Shown here piece after piece: positions 53,236-60,787 of a stretch of DNA of 64,000 nt. A program made the position numbers and the translations under genes. The notes under the pieces were generated by a model. It ran no database searches. It was not told where the DNA came from and saw only the letters and a program-made list of their open reading frames with translations. The stretch is from the NCBI RefSeq assembly GCF_009759685.1, contig NZ_CP046654.1, forward strand, positions 3,286,001-3,350,000. The letters run 5' to 3'. This DNA is from Acinetobacter baumannii. GTDB lineage: Bacteria; Pseudomonadota; Gammaproteobacteria; Pseudomonadales; Moraxellaceae. Each line of letters opens with the position of its first letter. Position 1 is the stretch's first letter.

Positions 53236-54105
53236 TTATGCACGTACAATCAGCTCGTAACCTGTATATTTACGGATATTAATAACACCAATATCAAAAA
53301 TTAAATATTGGCCCTTAATACCTTGCAATACTCCACGAATTTTTGGTGTTTTATCTAAGTTTAAAGACTTAATTTTTTCAGGATATTGTTCAACTGGGTA
53401 AACAAACTCACGTGGCAATTCATTTTCTAGTAATTCAACCGTTTCGTTAAATTCAAGATCTTGGCTAAATTCTTCACGAATAGTTTGAATTTTAGGAGCG
53501 AATTCTTCAATTAACTGATCACGTTGTTCAATCAAATTTAGAGGCTCAGCTTCGCCTTTGAGAAGTTTACGCCAATCTGTCTTATCCGCAATTAAGGAAC
53601 CAAACATGGTTTCAAGCTGACCAGATAAACGACGTGAACCAACTTTTAAAATAGGTAAGGCTTGAGTTGCCCCTTGATCTAACCAACGACCAGGCATATG
53701 GCTAACACGAGTAATACCTACTTTTAAAGCACTTGAATTTGCCAAATACACAATATGAGGCTGAAAACATACGCTGTGCGCAAAGTCATCTTCACGGCAT
53801 GTACCCAAATGGTAGTGGCATGTTTCAGGTTTCATAATGCAAAGGTCACATTCCGCTTTTGTTTTAAAGCATTTAAAGCAGTGGCCTTGCGAGTAAGACT
53901 TTGGTGTTTTAGCACCACAAGAGGTGCAATAAATATTACCTGTCCATTCGATTTCTAGTTCTTGTCCTAAATTAAAAGGAAGATCAATTTCTGAACGGTC
54001 TAATACAAATTTGTATTCAACATTTGCCTTGGTTGTCTGTTGATCAGTTACACTAGCATCTTTTAGGCCTGCATGCATTTTATGGCAAATGCCTTGTAGT
54101 TCCAT
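53236..54105 (-). CDS. DUF2797-type zinc-cysteine protein with GIY-YIG-like segment
   Basis: The 289-residue protein has three Cys/His pairs in its first third: IYCTSCGAKTPKS, GHCFKCFKTKAECDLC and CHYHLGTCREDDF, which look like zinc ligands. The middle contains HIVYLANSSALKVGITR and MPGRWLDQGA, resembling the start of a GIY-YIG nuclease-like domain. This is the DUF2797 arrangement as I recall it. Biochemical role unknown. I chose the ATG at 54105 (MELQGICHK); 54129 is an alternative. Divergent from the next gene. Confidence 0.75.
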   Translation of the reverse strand: MELQGICHKMHAGLKDASVTDQQTTKANVEYKFVLDRSEIDLPFNLGQELEIEWTGNIYCTSCGAKTPKSYSQGHCFKCFKTKAECDLCIMKPETCHYHLGTCREDDFAHSVCFQPHIVYLANSSALKVGITRVSHMPGRWLDQGATQALPILKVGSRRLSGQLETMFGSLIADKTDWRKLLKGEAEPLNLIEQRDQLIEEFAPKIQTIREEFSQDLEFNETVELLENELPREFVYPVEQYPEKIKSLNLDKTPKIRGVLQGIKGQYLIFDIGVINIRKYTGYELIVRA

Positions 54106-54144
54106 AAAGTTTAAACTCACATCTTTCAATTAAGGGTTGCAGTT

Positions 54145-54606
54145 ATGGCTGAACAAAATGTCATCACTTCTATGCTAGACGATTTATCAAACGAACAGCC
54201 TATTCATACTGCACTTTGTATTGGCCAGAAAATTGACCAGAATAACGCAATTCAATGGCACTATTTTACCGTAACTGAGCTGTTAAGTCTGCCTTTTACT
54301 CAGCGTTATGATTTGGGTTTTGTATTGTTTGATACTGACGAAATGCAGGACATCAGCGATGTGCAAAAATCACAATTATTAGTAAAGCTAAGAGATTTAT
54401 TAGCAAAACGAATTGTTGTCGTGAGCAAACGCAGTGATGAACAACTTCTGCGTTCTTTAGGTTTTACCCAACTTATTGATAAGACTTTACATGATAGTGA
54501 TTTTGCTTTATGGCAATTTAATATTTTGACCTATAAGCATGTCCCAGACTGGTTTAATTCAAAATTTTGGGCAAATCCGGAAAATTGGAATAAATTCCGT
54601 TGGTAA
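54145..54606 (+). CDS. Conserved protein of unknown function (possibly DUF6231)
   Basis: A 153-residue soluble protein. Its pattern YDLGFVLFDTDEMQ followed by RIVVVSKRSDEQLLRSLGF looks like a small Rossmann-type alpha/beta fold without a clear cofactor motif. The C-terminus is Trp/Asn-rich (VPDWFNSKFWANPENWNKFR). It may belong to the DUF6231 group of Acinetobacter/Pseudomonas relatives, but I am not certain. It starts 39 bp from the divergent DUF2797 gene. Confidence 0.7.
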   Translation: MAEQNVITSMLDDLSNEQPIHTALCIGQKIDQNNAIQWHYFTVTELLSLPFTQRYDLGFVLFDTDEMQDISDVQKSQLLVKLRDLLAKRIVVVSKRSDEQLLRSLGFTQLIDKTLHDSDFALWQFNILTYKHVPDWFNSKFWANPENWNKFRW

Positions 54607-54705
54607 AAGACCTTGCAATCTCTTTCAAAATTTAACAATTTGATTTTTGCTGTCTTAACAAAAAAACGCGTATGCTCATGTATAAACCATACATAAGAGT
54701 TACTC

Positions 54706-55296
54706 ATGACAAATTTAAGCAACATTGTAGAAGTTTTGGCTAAGCAAGCTTTAGGTGGGAATCAGCAAGCGTCAGGTCAAGGTGGTTTAGGTGGAATTTT
54801 AGGTTCTGTATTAGGACAAATGGGTGGTAATACTTCATCTGGTGCCCAAGGTGGTCTTGGTGGAGTATTGGGTTCTGTATTAGGACAAGTCACTGGTAAT
54901 AACAACACACCTCAAGCTGGTGGTGGTGTGCAAAGTTTATTAATTGCAGTGGTACCTTTAATCTTAGGTTGGGTTCAGCAACAAGGTGGCTTACAAGCTG
55001 CTCTTGAGAAATTAAAAGGCGCTGGCTTAGGTAGCCAAGTTCAAAGTTGGGTTGATCCAAATCAAAGTAATAGTGAAGTTCCGACCCAGCAATTACAAAG
55101 TCTGTTTAATCCAGCAGACATTGAACAAGTTGCTCAGCAAGCTCAAGCACCAAAAGAGCAAGTTTATGGTGCAATCGCTTCTGTCTTACCTCAGGTCATT
55201 GATTCTTTAACACCTCAAGGTGAGAGTACAGATCATCAAGAAGCTAACCAAGATATTCAAAATGTGATGAATCTTGTAAGTGGTTTCTTAAAATAA
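54706..55296 (+). CDS. YidB/DUF937-family protein with glycine-rich repeat
   Basis: A 196-residue protein. The N-terminal third contains two copies of GGLGG(I/V)LGSVLGQ, encoded by a 69-nt-period repeat. The centre has VVPLILGWVQQQGGLQAALE, and the C-terminus TPQGE...NLVSGFLK. The layout, with glycine-rich linkers followed by a helical domain, matches YidB-like DUF937 proteins. No signal peptide. Ends at a strong terminator. Function unknown. Confidence 0.75.
   Translation: MTNLSNIVEVLAKQALGGNQQASGQGGLGGILGSVLGQMGGNTSSGAQGGLGGVLGSVLGQVTGNNNTPQAGGGVQSLLIAVVPLILGWVQQQGGLQAALEKLKGAGLGSQVQSWVDPNQSNSEVPTQQLQSLFNPADIEQVAQQAQAPKEQVYGAIASVLPQVIDSLTPQGESTDHQEANQDIQNVMNLVSGFLK
54778..54901 (+). repeat. 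Two-copy coding repeat in the YidB-like gene
   Basis: Segments 54778-54832 and 54847-54901 are near-identical, with a 69-nt period. They encode the two GGLGGxLGSVLGQ units. Confidence 0.75.
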
Positions 55297-55310
55297 AATA
55301 TAAATTTTTT

Positions 55311-55342
55311 AAAAGCCGATATTTTTGTATCGGCTTTTTTTG
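55311..55342. terminator. Terminator after the YidB-like gene
   Basis: AAAAGCCGATA and TATCGGCTTTT pair around TTTTTG, then TTTTTTT. Confidence 0.9.
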
Positions 55343-55357
55343 TTGGCATAACAAAAT

Positions 55358-55377
55358 AAAAGGGCATAAGCCCTTTT
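55358..55377 (-). terminator. Terminator of the porin gene
   Basis: AAAAGGGC and GCCCTTTT form a stem around ATAA, flanked by T/A-rich tails. It lies 28 bp past the porin stop on the minus strand. Confidence 0.75.
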
Positions 55378-55405
55378 ATTTTAGATCTGAATCGAACATA
55401 ACTGA

Positions 55406-56512
55406 TTAGAAGTTATATTCAATACCAGTACCTACAACAGTTTGTTTGTCGTCGTCGTTCAACCAGTCACGTTTTTGTTGAGCAACGATACCGTAGAAGC
55501 GAGCTTGTTTATTGATTTGATAATCAAGACCTAAACCATACAAGTCAATTTTACGATCTGCCTGACCACTTACTTGTGTTTCAGCAGAAGCATATTCTGC
55601 TTTTACTTTAAGTTTAGTGTTAGGAATTTTATAAGCAGCAGTTACCGCGTATGCTTCTTCTTCTAAACCACGGTAAGCTTTACCAGCTTTATCGATTGAA
55701 CCATCTGATTTATATGTTTGACCATATGCAGTCAAATCATCAGTAGGTTCAGCATGTTGCCATAAAGCACCTACTACAAAACCAGATTTAGCAATGTCAT
55801 AAGAACCAGTTACACGGTAAGCGTCTGTATAAACATCTTTCAAACCGTAAGCAGCATATTTACCTTTGATACCGAAATCACCAGCAGCAGCGATTGCTAA
55901 ACCTAAGTCTTTATTTTCATAACCTAGAGAAGTTGAAACTGAATCGAAGCTATCATTTTTGCTGTCTTTACCAGTTTCGCCTTTTTTGCTATCAGAAGTG
56001 CTTTCACCAGTTTGAGCCATGATATTGAATGTTAAACCAGCTAATAATTTAGGGTCTAATTCAAAACCAACTACGTTATCTAAACGGTTTTCACCGTACA
56101 TAATATTTGTAATATCTAAACGTGTGTCATCGTTAAAGATGTCTTGGTTGCTACCAGCAGAGGTTTTGAAGTAAGAGTCATATTTACCTACTTTTAACGT
56201 ACCGACGCCTTCAGTTTTTAAACCAATAAAACGGTTACGGGCGCTAAGGTCAGTATCTGAACCAGAACCGTCAGTAGAAATTGCCCATTCAGCTAAATAA
56301 ACAGCAGATAGCTTATCAGTCAACTTCTCTTCACCTTTTACCCCAATACGAGAAGAGTTTGAGTTAACTTCGGTAACGTCACTTTTACCATCGAAATTTT
56401 TGTTGTCAACTTGGTTAATGGAAACGTTTAGTTTGCCGTACAAAGTTGGCGCTGCTTGCACCGCGTTTACGCTCAAAGTTGCAACTGCGGCAGCGAGAAG
56501 CAATTTCTTCAT
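55406..56512 (-). CDS. Gram-negative general porin
   Basis: The 368-residue precursor has a cleavable signal peptide (KKLLLAAAVATLSVNAVQA, then APTLYGKLNVSI), the classical start of a 16-strand trimeric porin. Barrel signatures include SSRIGVKGEEKLTDKLSA, LSARNRFIGLKTEGVGTLK and VGKYDS, an extracellular loop rich in Asp/Ser/Lys, and the terminal YNF aromatic residue. It is not CarO, OmpA or OprD-like. The long 5' leader before the next gene holds no other ORF. Confidence 0.85.
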   Translation of the reverse strand: MKKLLLAAAVATLSVNAVQAAPTLYGKLNVSINQVDNKNFDGKSDVTEVNSNSSRIGVKGEEKLTDKLSAVYLAEWAISTDGSGSDTDLSARNRFIGLKTEGVGTLKVGKYDSYFKTSAGSNQDIFNDDTRLDITNIMYGENRLDNVVGFELDPKLLAGLTFNIMAQTGESTSDSKKGETGKDSKNDSFDSVSTSLGYENKDLGLAIAAAGDFGIKGKYAAYGLKDVYTDAYRVTGSYDIAKSGFVVGALWQHAEPTDDLTAYGQTYKSDGSIDKAGKAYRGLEEEAYAVTAAYKIPNTKLKVKAEYASAETQVSGQADRKIDLYGLGLDYQINKQARFYGIVAQQKRDWLNDDDKQTVVGTGIEYNF

Positions 56513-56730
56513 TGAGATTTCTCCAAAAGGTATTTTTTAAATGGCGTATGCCTAGCTAACTTTTATTTTTTAGTTGGCTTATGTACAAAAAGTTACAGAA
56601 GCTCACCAACTTGCTAAGAAGTATCTGTAAACTTTGTGACAATGGAGTGAAGAAGAAATGACAGTTTTATGACAATTAAAAATTGGAAATACTTTATTTT
56701 CTTTTGATTTTATTACACTTTTTAAATAAA

Positions 56731-56756
56731 AAAAGCGGAGTTTAAACTCCGCTTTT
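56731..56756 (-). terminator. Terminator after the HIT gene
   Basis: AAAAGCGGAGTTT followed by AAACTCCGCTTTT is a perfect 26-bp palindrome just past the minus-strand HIT stop. Confidence 0.85.
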
Positions 56757-56767
56757 ATCTCTTAAAA

Positions 56768-57181
56768 TCAAAGTGCTGCTTTAATTTTCTCAGCCAAATC
56801 TTTGATTTTATCTTGGTCTCCTAATTGCGCCGCATGTTTGCCAAGTTGGTGAACATTTGTCGGAATTAGATGAAAATGAACATGAGGGACAGTTTGTCCA
56901 GCAGCTGCTCCTGATAACTGCATGAGCACAATTCCATCCAAATTTAATGCAGTTTCCATTGCCTTAGCAATTTTTTGCACGATCTGGATGGTATAAGCTG
57001 CCGCTTCAGGAGGTAAATCAAGTAAAGTTACTGCAGGAGTTTTTGGAATAACTAATGCATGACCATCGGCTTGGGGCATAATATCCATAAAAGCTAGAAC
57101 TTGATCATCTTCATAGAGTTTTATCGCTGGAAGTTCACCACGTAAAATTTTTGCGAAGATATTTTGATCATCATATGCCAT
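56768..57181 (-). CDS. HIT-family nucleotide hydrolase (HinT-like)
   Basis: The 137-residue protein has the histidine triad in [12 protein letters not shown]-terminal [20 protein letters not shown] and [13 protein letters not shown] are typical of HinT/HIT purine nucleoside phosphoramidases. Monocistronic or paired with the small exported gene 18 bp upstream. Substrate not determinable. Confidence 0.88.
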   Translation of the reverse strand: MAYDDQNIFAKILRGELPAIKLYEDDQVLAFMDIMPQADGHALVIPKTPAVTLLDLPPEAAAYTIQIVQKIAKAMETALNLDGIVLMQLSGAAAGQTVPHVHFHLIPTNVHQLGKHAAQLGDQDKIKDLAEKIKAAL

Positions 57182-57199
57182 GTATTATTCCTTTAAATA

Positions 57200-57469
57200 C
57201 TATTTACATTTCAATTCTTTTTGACGTTCTTTAATTGCGTCTAGACGTTGCTGCTCTTTATCAGAGAATTTTGGCTTAGTCGTATGACAGTTTTCATTAC
57301 CATATTTTTCTTTAGCATCTTGGTCTTTAAAACAAAAGCCTTTTGACGCATAAATCAAATTGTAATCATCTTGCAATTTTTGACATTCTTGCTCAGGTGT
57401 TGCAGCTTGGGCACTGAAACCGGCAAGGGTCACCATTCCAGCGAATACCGCAACCATTAATTTATTCAT
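57200..57469 (-). CDS. Small exported protein, YARHG-like
   Basis: The 89-residue precursor has a signal peptide (LMVAVFAGMVTLAGFSAQA). The mature part, ECQKLQDDYNLIYASKGFCF and KYGNENCHTTKPKFSDKEQQ, resembles the YARHG domain in its YASKG/FCF and P-F-S positions, and has four Cys that could form two disulfides. It precedes the HIT gene by 18 bp. Function unknown. Confidence 0.7.
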   Translation of the reverse strand: MNKLMVAVFAGMVTLAGFSAQAATPEQECQKLQDDYNLIYASKGFCFKDQDAKEKYGNENCHTTKPKFSDKEQQRLDAIKERQKELKCK

Positions 57470-57733
57470 GAGCTTTTCCTCAGTTAAAGGTATGAACCTG
57501 TACTCAATATAAGGTTTATTCCCAATATTTCAATGACTATTAATTACTCAAGTGTTATTTAAAGTCACATTTCACCTTATAATATAAAAAAGCTTTATAT
57601 ATCAAGATCTTTTTTATAATCTGTTTTAAATCAAAAGATTAGATATATTTTATATTAAACAATTAAAATATATACTTAACCAATATTTAAAGTCATGATT
57701 AAAATTTTTATAGTAATGAAATAAGTACGTTAT

Positions 57734-58159
57734 ATGATTAACATCGGTTCTTGTTTATGCCATAAAGTAAAATTCTCTGTACCTTGTGAAATCAAAACGG
57801 TTTATCACTGCCATTGCAGCTTATGCCGAAAACAAACAGGTACTGGAGCGAATGCCGCTACTTTAGTAAAAGAAAATCAGTTTAATTGGTTGATGGGTAA
57901 GGAATATGTGGCTACCTATAAAAAAGAAACTGGTTTTACTTCATCATTTTGTAATAGATGTGGTTCGCCTGTCCCTAATAAAATTAATGGTACAAACTAT
58001 ATGTGGATACCGTTGGGGCTTCTCGAACAACCGTTTAAACCAGATTTAAAACTTAATTTTTGTATAGAGTCAAAACATGATTGGGTTGTGTTAGGGGATG
58101 CTCATAAAAACTTTGCACATTTACCTGAGTTAGAAGAGTTTTTAAAATATTTTGAATAA
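57734..58159 (+). CDS. GFA-family zinc protein
   Basis: The 141-residue protein has the glutathione-dependent-formaldehyde-activating (GFA) fold. Zinc ligands are in SCLCHKVKF, CHCSLCRKQTGTG and SSFCNRCGSPVP. The family binds one or two zincs in a beta sandwich. Despite the name, most members have no proven formaldehyde role. Monocistronic, preceded by a 264-bp AT-rich spacer in which I see nothing else. Confidence 0.85.
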   Translation: MINIGSCLCHKVKFSVPCEIKTVYHCHCSLCRKQTGTGANAATLVKENQFNWLMGKEYVATYKKETGFTSSFCNRCGSPVPNKINGTNYMWIPLGLLEQPFKPDLKLNFCIESKHDWVVLGDAHKNFAHLPELEEFLKYFE

Positions 58160-58289
58160 CACTATTTAACTTTTTATATATTTTAATAATTTTTAAGTAT
58201 TCTTTACATAAATGATGTGTGTTCACTGTTGAATATATCCGATATTTATTTGAGCATGAAATCACATAGCTTAAAAAAGGATGGTTCAC

Positions 58290-58490
58290 ATGATAGATGA
58301 AGAAAAGCCTTTAAATTTTGAAGATGATGACGAGCCTCTTGATTTTGAAGATGAAGAATTCATAGACGATAAAAAAGAGGACGAAATGTATAACTCGATT
58401 ACTAAGGATGGCTCTAGTGTCGATCCTGCTGATGATGGGACACGACATATTCGTCCTGAAGACGGCGATCCGATTGAAATTGATGAGTAA
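58290..58490 (+). CDS. Small acidic protein
   Basis: A 66-residue protein, nearly half Asp and Glu, with tandem patterns LNFEDDDEPLDFEDEEFIDD and a conserved-looking tail SVDPADDGTRHIRPEDGDP. I chose the ATG at 58290, 9-10 nt after AAAGG; the ATG at 58281 touches that site. No family recognised. Its size and charge resemble small acidic anti-toxin-like or DNA-mimic proteins, but no partner gene adjoins it. Confidence 0.6.
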   Translation: MIDEEKPLNFEDDDEPLDFEDEEFIDDKKEDEMYNSITKDGSSVDPADDGTRHIRPEDGDPIEIDE

Positions 58491-58989
58491 ATGCATCAGT
58501 TTAAAAAAGATTAGTCTTTTTAATCTTTAAGTATAAGTGTAATATCCGAGCGCTGTCACAAACAGCAAAAAGTCCTGAATGATCAGCGCAAAAAATCAAA
58601 AAGGGTAAAGCCTGCTTACAAAGCGGGCTTTTTTTGTATTTATAAAAATCCAGACTAAAGAAAGTAAGTAAACGCTTTTAAGAAAATAATTAATTTTTCA
58701 AAAAATATTTAGCAGATGAGAAGAACAGATACAAATACCTAGTGTTTGTAATGTGCATTTAAGAGGAGTACAAAGGTAAATAACAAAAATAAGAAAAGTA
58801 AAAAGATCATAAGTTAAACATATCATTAAATTATTTAGGTATTTTACACAATTTAACACTTTATGCAAATTACTTTACATTTCATTGAGTTTTTGTAAAG
58901 AATTGGCTTAGTCTCAATCGTTTTAAAAATGTGACAATCAGTGGATAATTTGTTAGATTGTTTGATTTTTATAATAACAGGTGAGACAG
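58491..58989 (+). other. 499-bp gene-free region with a terminator hairpin
   Basis: It contains the rho-independent hairpin at 58607-58637, preceded by ATGATCAGCGCA (58579-58590), which also occurs at 31523. The segment from about 58540 to 58637 is a candidate small RNA. The remainder is AT-rich with no ORF. Confidence 0.55.
58607..58637 (+). terminator. Terminator in the candidate sRNA region
   Basis: AAAGCCTGCT and AGCGGGCTTT pair with one mismatch/wobble around a short loop, followed by TTTTTTG. Confidence 0.8.
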
Positions 58990-59214
58990 ATGAAGAGATT
59001 GTTACTTGTATTGGCTACAGGATTTGGTTTAGATGGGTGTGCATCGTTAACACAAAAAGCAGATGAAAATTATATTACTAAATCACCTGTTACTCCGGTC
59101 AATACTGCCTTTAATGGCACTAAAGTACTTGAACATGGAATTTTTACTGAGCAGGATATTGCTGATATGCCTGAACACTCAAGTATAAATTCACGTTATA
59201 AAATATCTTTTTAA
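58990..59214 (+). CDS. Small putative lipoprotein
   Basis: A 74-residue protein with a lipoprotein-like signal: KRLLLVLATGFGLDGC places the Cys near residue 17, though the -2 residue is Asp where small residues are usual. The rest is polar (TEQDIADMPEHSS). AGGTGAG lies about 6 nt before the ATG used. No family recognised. Confidence 0.6.
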   Translation: MKRLLLVLATGFGLDGCASLTQKADENYITKSPVTPVNTAFNGTKVLEHGIFTEQDIADMPEHSSINSRYKISF

Positions 59215-59320
59215 AACGATGCTGAAAATTATAATTAAATAGTTAAACTAAATAATCCTCGTAAATTAGCTAAAATCTAGAATTTGCTAAGAATATATTT
59301 AGTAGTAGCTATTTAGCATA

Positions 59321-59344
59321 AAACCACCATTTAGGTGGTTTTTA
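59321..59344 (+). terminator. Terminator after the small lipoprotein
   Basis: AAACCACC and GGTGGTTT pair around ATTTA, followed by TT. Confidence 0.75.
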
Positions 59345-59392
59345 AAAAGATAAAATGTTAAATTTTAATCGTTGAAAAAATTGGTTTTATAA

Positions 59393-59767
59393 ATGAAAAA
59401 CGTCATTATTTTAACTTCTATATTGTTATTAAGTGGGTGCACAATTAATTCTAAGTTATTATCACCAGCAAAAAGTGATGATGACAAAATTATTGTAGAA
59501 GCAGAAAAGTACAAGCAACAATATCAAAAAAAGATCTTTAAAATTTGGAATGTTCCGCCTTCTTCAGTGGGAATGAGTGCTAGCGTTAAAGTCTTTTTAA
59601 GTGATACTGGTGAGATTGAGCAAATTATTTTTCTAGATAAAGAAGACCAAAAGTTTAAGTCGAGTATTGAAAAGGCGATATGGCGTGCAAGTCCCTTTGT
59701 TTTACCTTCTAATCCGGAAGTTAGAAAACAAGTAAGAAAGTTTAATATTAAATTTACTGCAAAGTAA
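59393..59767 (+). CDS. Lipoprotein with TolA C-terminal-like domain
   Basis: The 124-residue lipoprotein has signal and lipobox LLLSGC near residue 16. The mature part resembles TolA/TonB C-terminal domains: IFKIWNVPPSSVGMSASVKV, LSDTGEIEQIIFLD, SSIEKAIWRASPFVLPSNP. In TolA this domain contacts TolB and filamentous phage or colicins. Here the membrane-spanning helix and long linker are missing, so it is a free lipidated domain. Its own terminators lie on both sides. Confidence 0.75.
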   Translation: MKNVIILTSILLLSGCTINSKLLSPAKSDDDKIIVEAEKYKQQYQKKIFKIWNVPPSSVGMSASVKVFLSDTGEIEQIIFLDKEDQKFKSSIEKAIWRASPFVLPSNPEVRKQVRKFNIKFTAK

Positions 59768-59794
59768 TTTTAAATATGAACTTAGCCTTACATT

Positions 59795-59820
59795 AAAAAA
59801 CCACCATATGGTGGTTTTTT
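59795..59820 (+). terminator. Terminator after the TolA-like lipoprotein
   Basis: AAAAAACCACCAT followed by ATGGTGGTTTTTT is a perfect 26-bp palindrome. Confidence 0.85.
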
Positions 59821-59939
59821 ATTAAGAATTGATAGAGATACAAATTATAACTTTATTTTATTAATTATTGAAAAACTAATCATTATTTTTTATCTACTTT
59901 TTCTTTTATGGTTAACTCATCAAAGAAGAGGAATAAGCC

Positions 59940-60707
59940 ATGTTGAATCAACATGAGATAAATTTAAAACAGTATCAAAATAAATCTTTAAGTTATTTGA
60001 ATAGCACAGCTCATTCTGAAGGGGTCGAGTTTGATAAATTGATTAAAGAAATTGATGAATATCCAAATGCCGTTGTTTTAGATTTAGGTTGCGGTGGTGG
60101 TCATGTAGCTTATAACGTTGCTCGCCATGCAGATCTGGTTTTTGCTTATGATTTATCTCATGAAATGCTCGATACAGTGTCAAAAGCTGCCAATGCTCGA
60201 AAAATAAAAAATATTTTTGTACAACAAGGCATTGCTGAAGATATGCCTTTTACTGATGAACAATTTGATGTAATCATTAGTCGATATTCTGCCCATCATT
60301 GGCAGCATGTCCCAACAGCAATGAAAGAAATAAATCGTGTATTAAAGCCAAATGGCACTGTTATTTTTGTTGATATTATTAGCTCAAGTTTCCCTATTTT
60401 AGATACATTTTTACAGACTATAGAAGTGATTCGAGACCCTAGTCATGTAAGAAATTACAGTATTAAAGACTGGGTTCACTTTATTGAAGATGCTGGTTTT
60501 GAATTAACAATTTTAGAAAAACAAACCCTCAAACTAGATTTTGATAGTTGGGTACAGCGCATGAAGACACCTGAAGATCAAATAAAAACGCTTAAGTATC
60601 TCCAAGAAAATGCAGCAGATGTTGTTAAAAAGTATTTTAATATTCAAAAAGATGGAAGTTTTGAAAGTAAGGTCGGGTACTTTGTATTTAAAAAACTATC
60701 CTTCTAG
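59940..60707 (+). CDS. Class I SAM-dependent methyltransferase
   Basis: A 255-residue enzyme. Motif I is VVLDLGCGGGHVAYNVA, motif II AYDLSHEM, motif IV FDVIISRYSAHHW and the post-motif NRVLKPNGTVIFVD. Methyltransferase_11-type fold, similar to YcgJ/UbiE-like small-molecule methyltransferases; substrate unknown. Ribosome binding site AAGAGGA upstream. Terminator at 60751. Confidence 0.88.
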   Translation: MLNQHEINLKQYQNKSLSYLNSTAHSEGVEFDKLIKEIDEYPNAVVLDLGCGGGHVAYNVARHADLVFAYDLSHEMLDTVSKAANARKIKNIFVQQGIAEDMPFTDEQFDVIISRYSAHHWQHVPTAMKEINRVLKPNGTVIFVDIISSSFPILDTFLQTIEVIRDPSHVRNYSIKDWVHFIEDAGFELTILEKQTLKLDFDSWVQRMKTPEDQIKTLKYLQENAADVVKKYFNIQKDGSFESKVGYFVFKKLSF

Positions 60708-60750
60708 TGAGTCTAAGCTTGGGTTTGTTTTCATAGAGAAAGCGTTAGAT

Positions 60751-60777
60751 AAAAGCCCTCATATAGAGGGCTTTTTT
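60751..60777. terminator. Terminator between the methyltransferase and PhaC-like genes
   Basis: AAAAGCCCTC and GAGGGCTTTT pair around ATATA, followed by TTATG. It is near the ends of two convergent genes. Confidence 0.85.
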
Positions 60778-60787
60778 ATGCCTAAAT

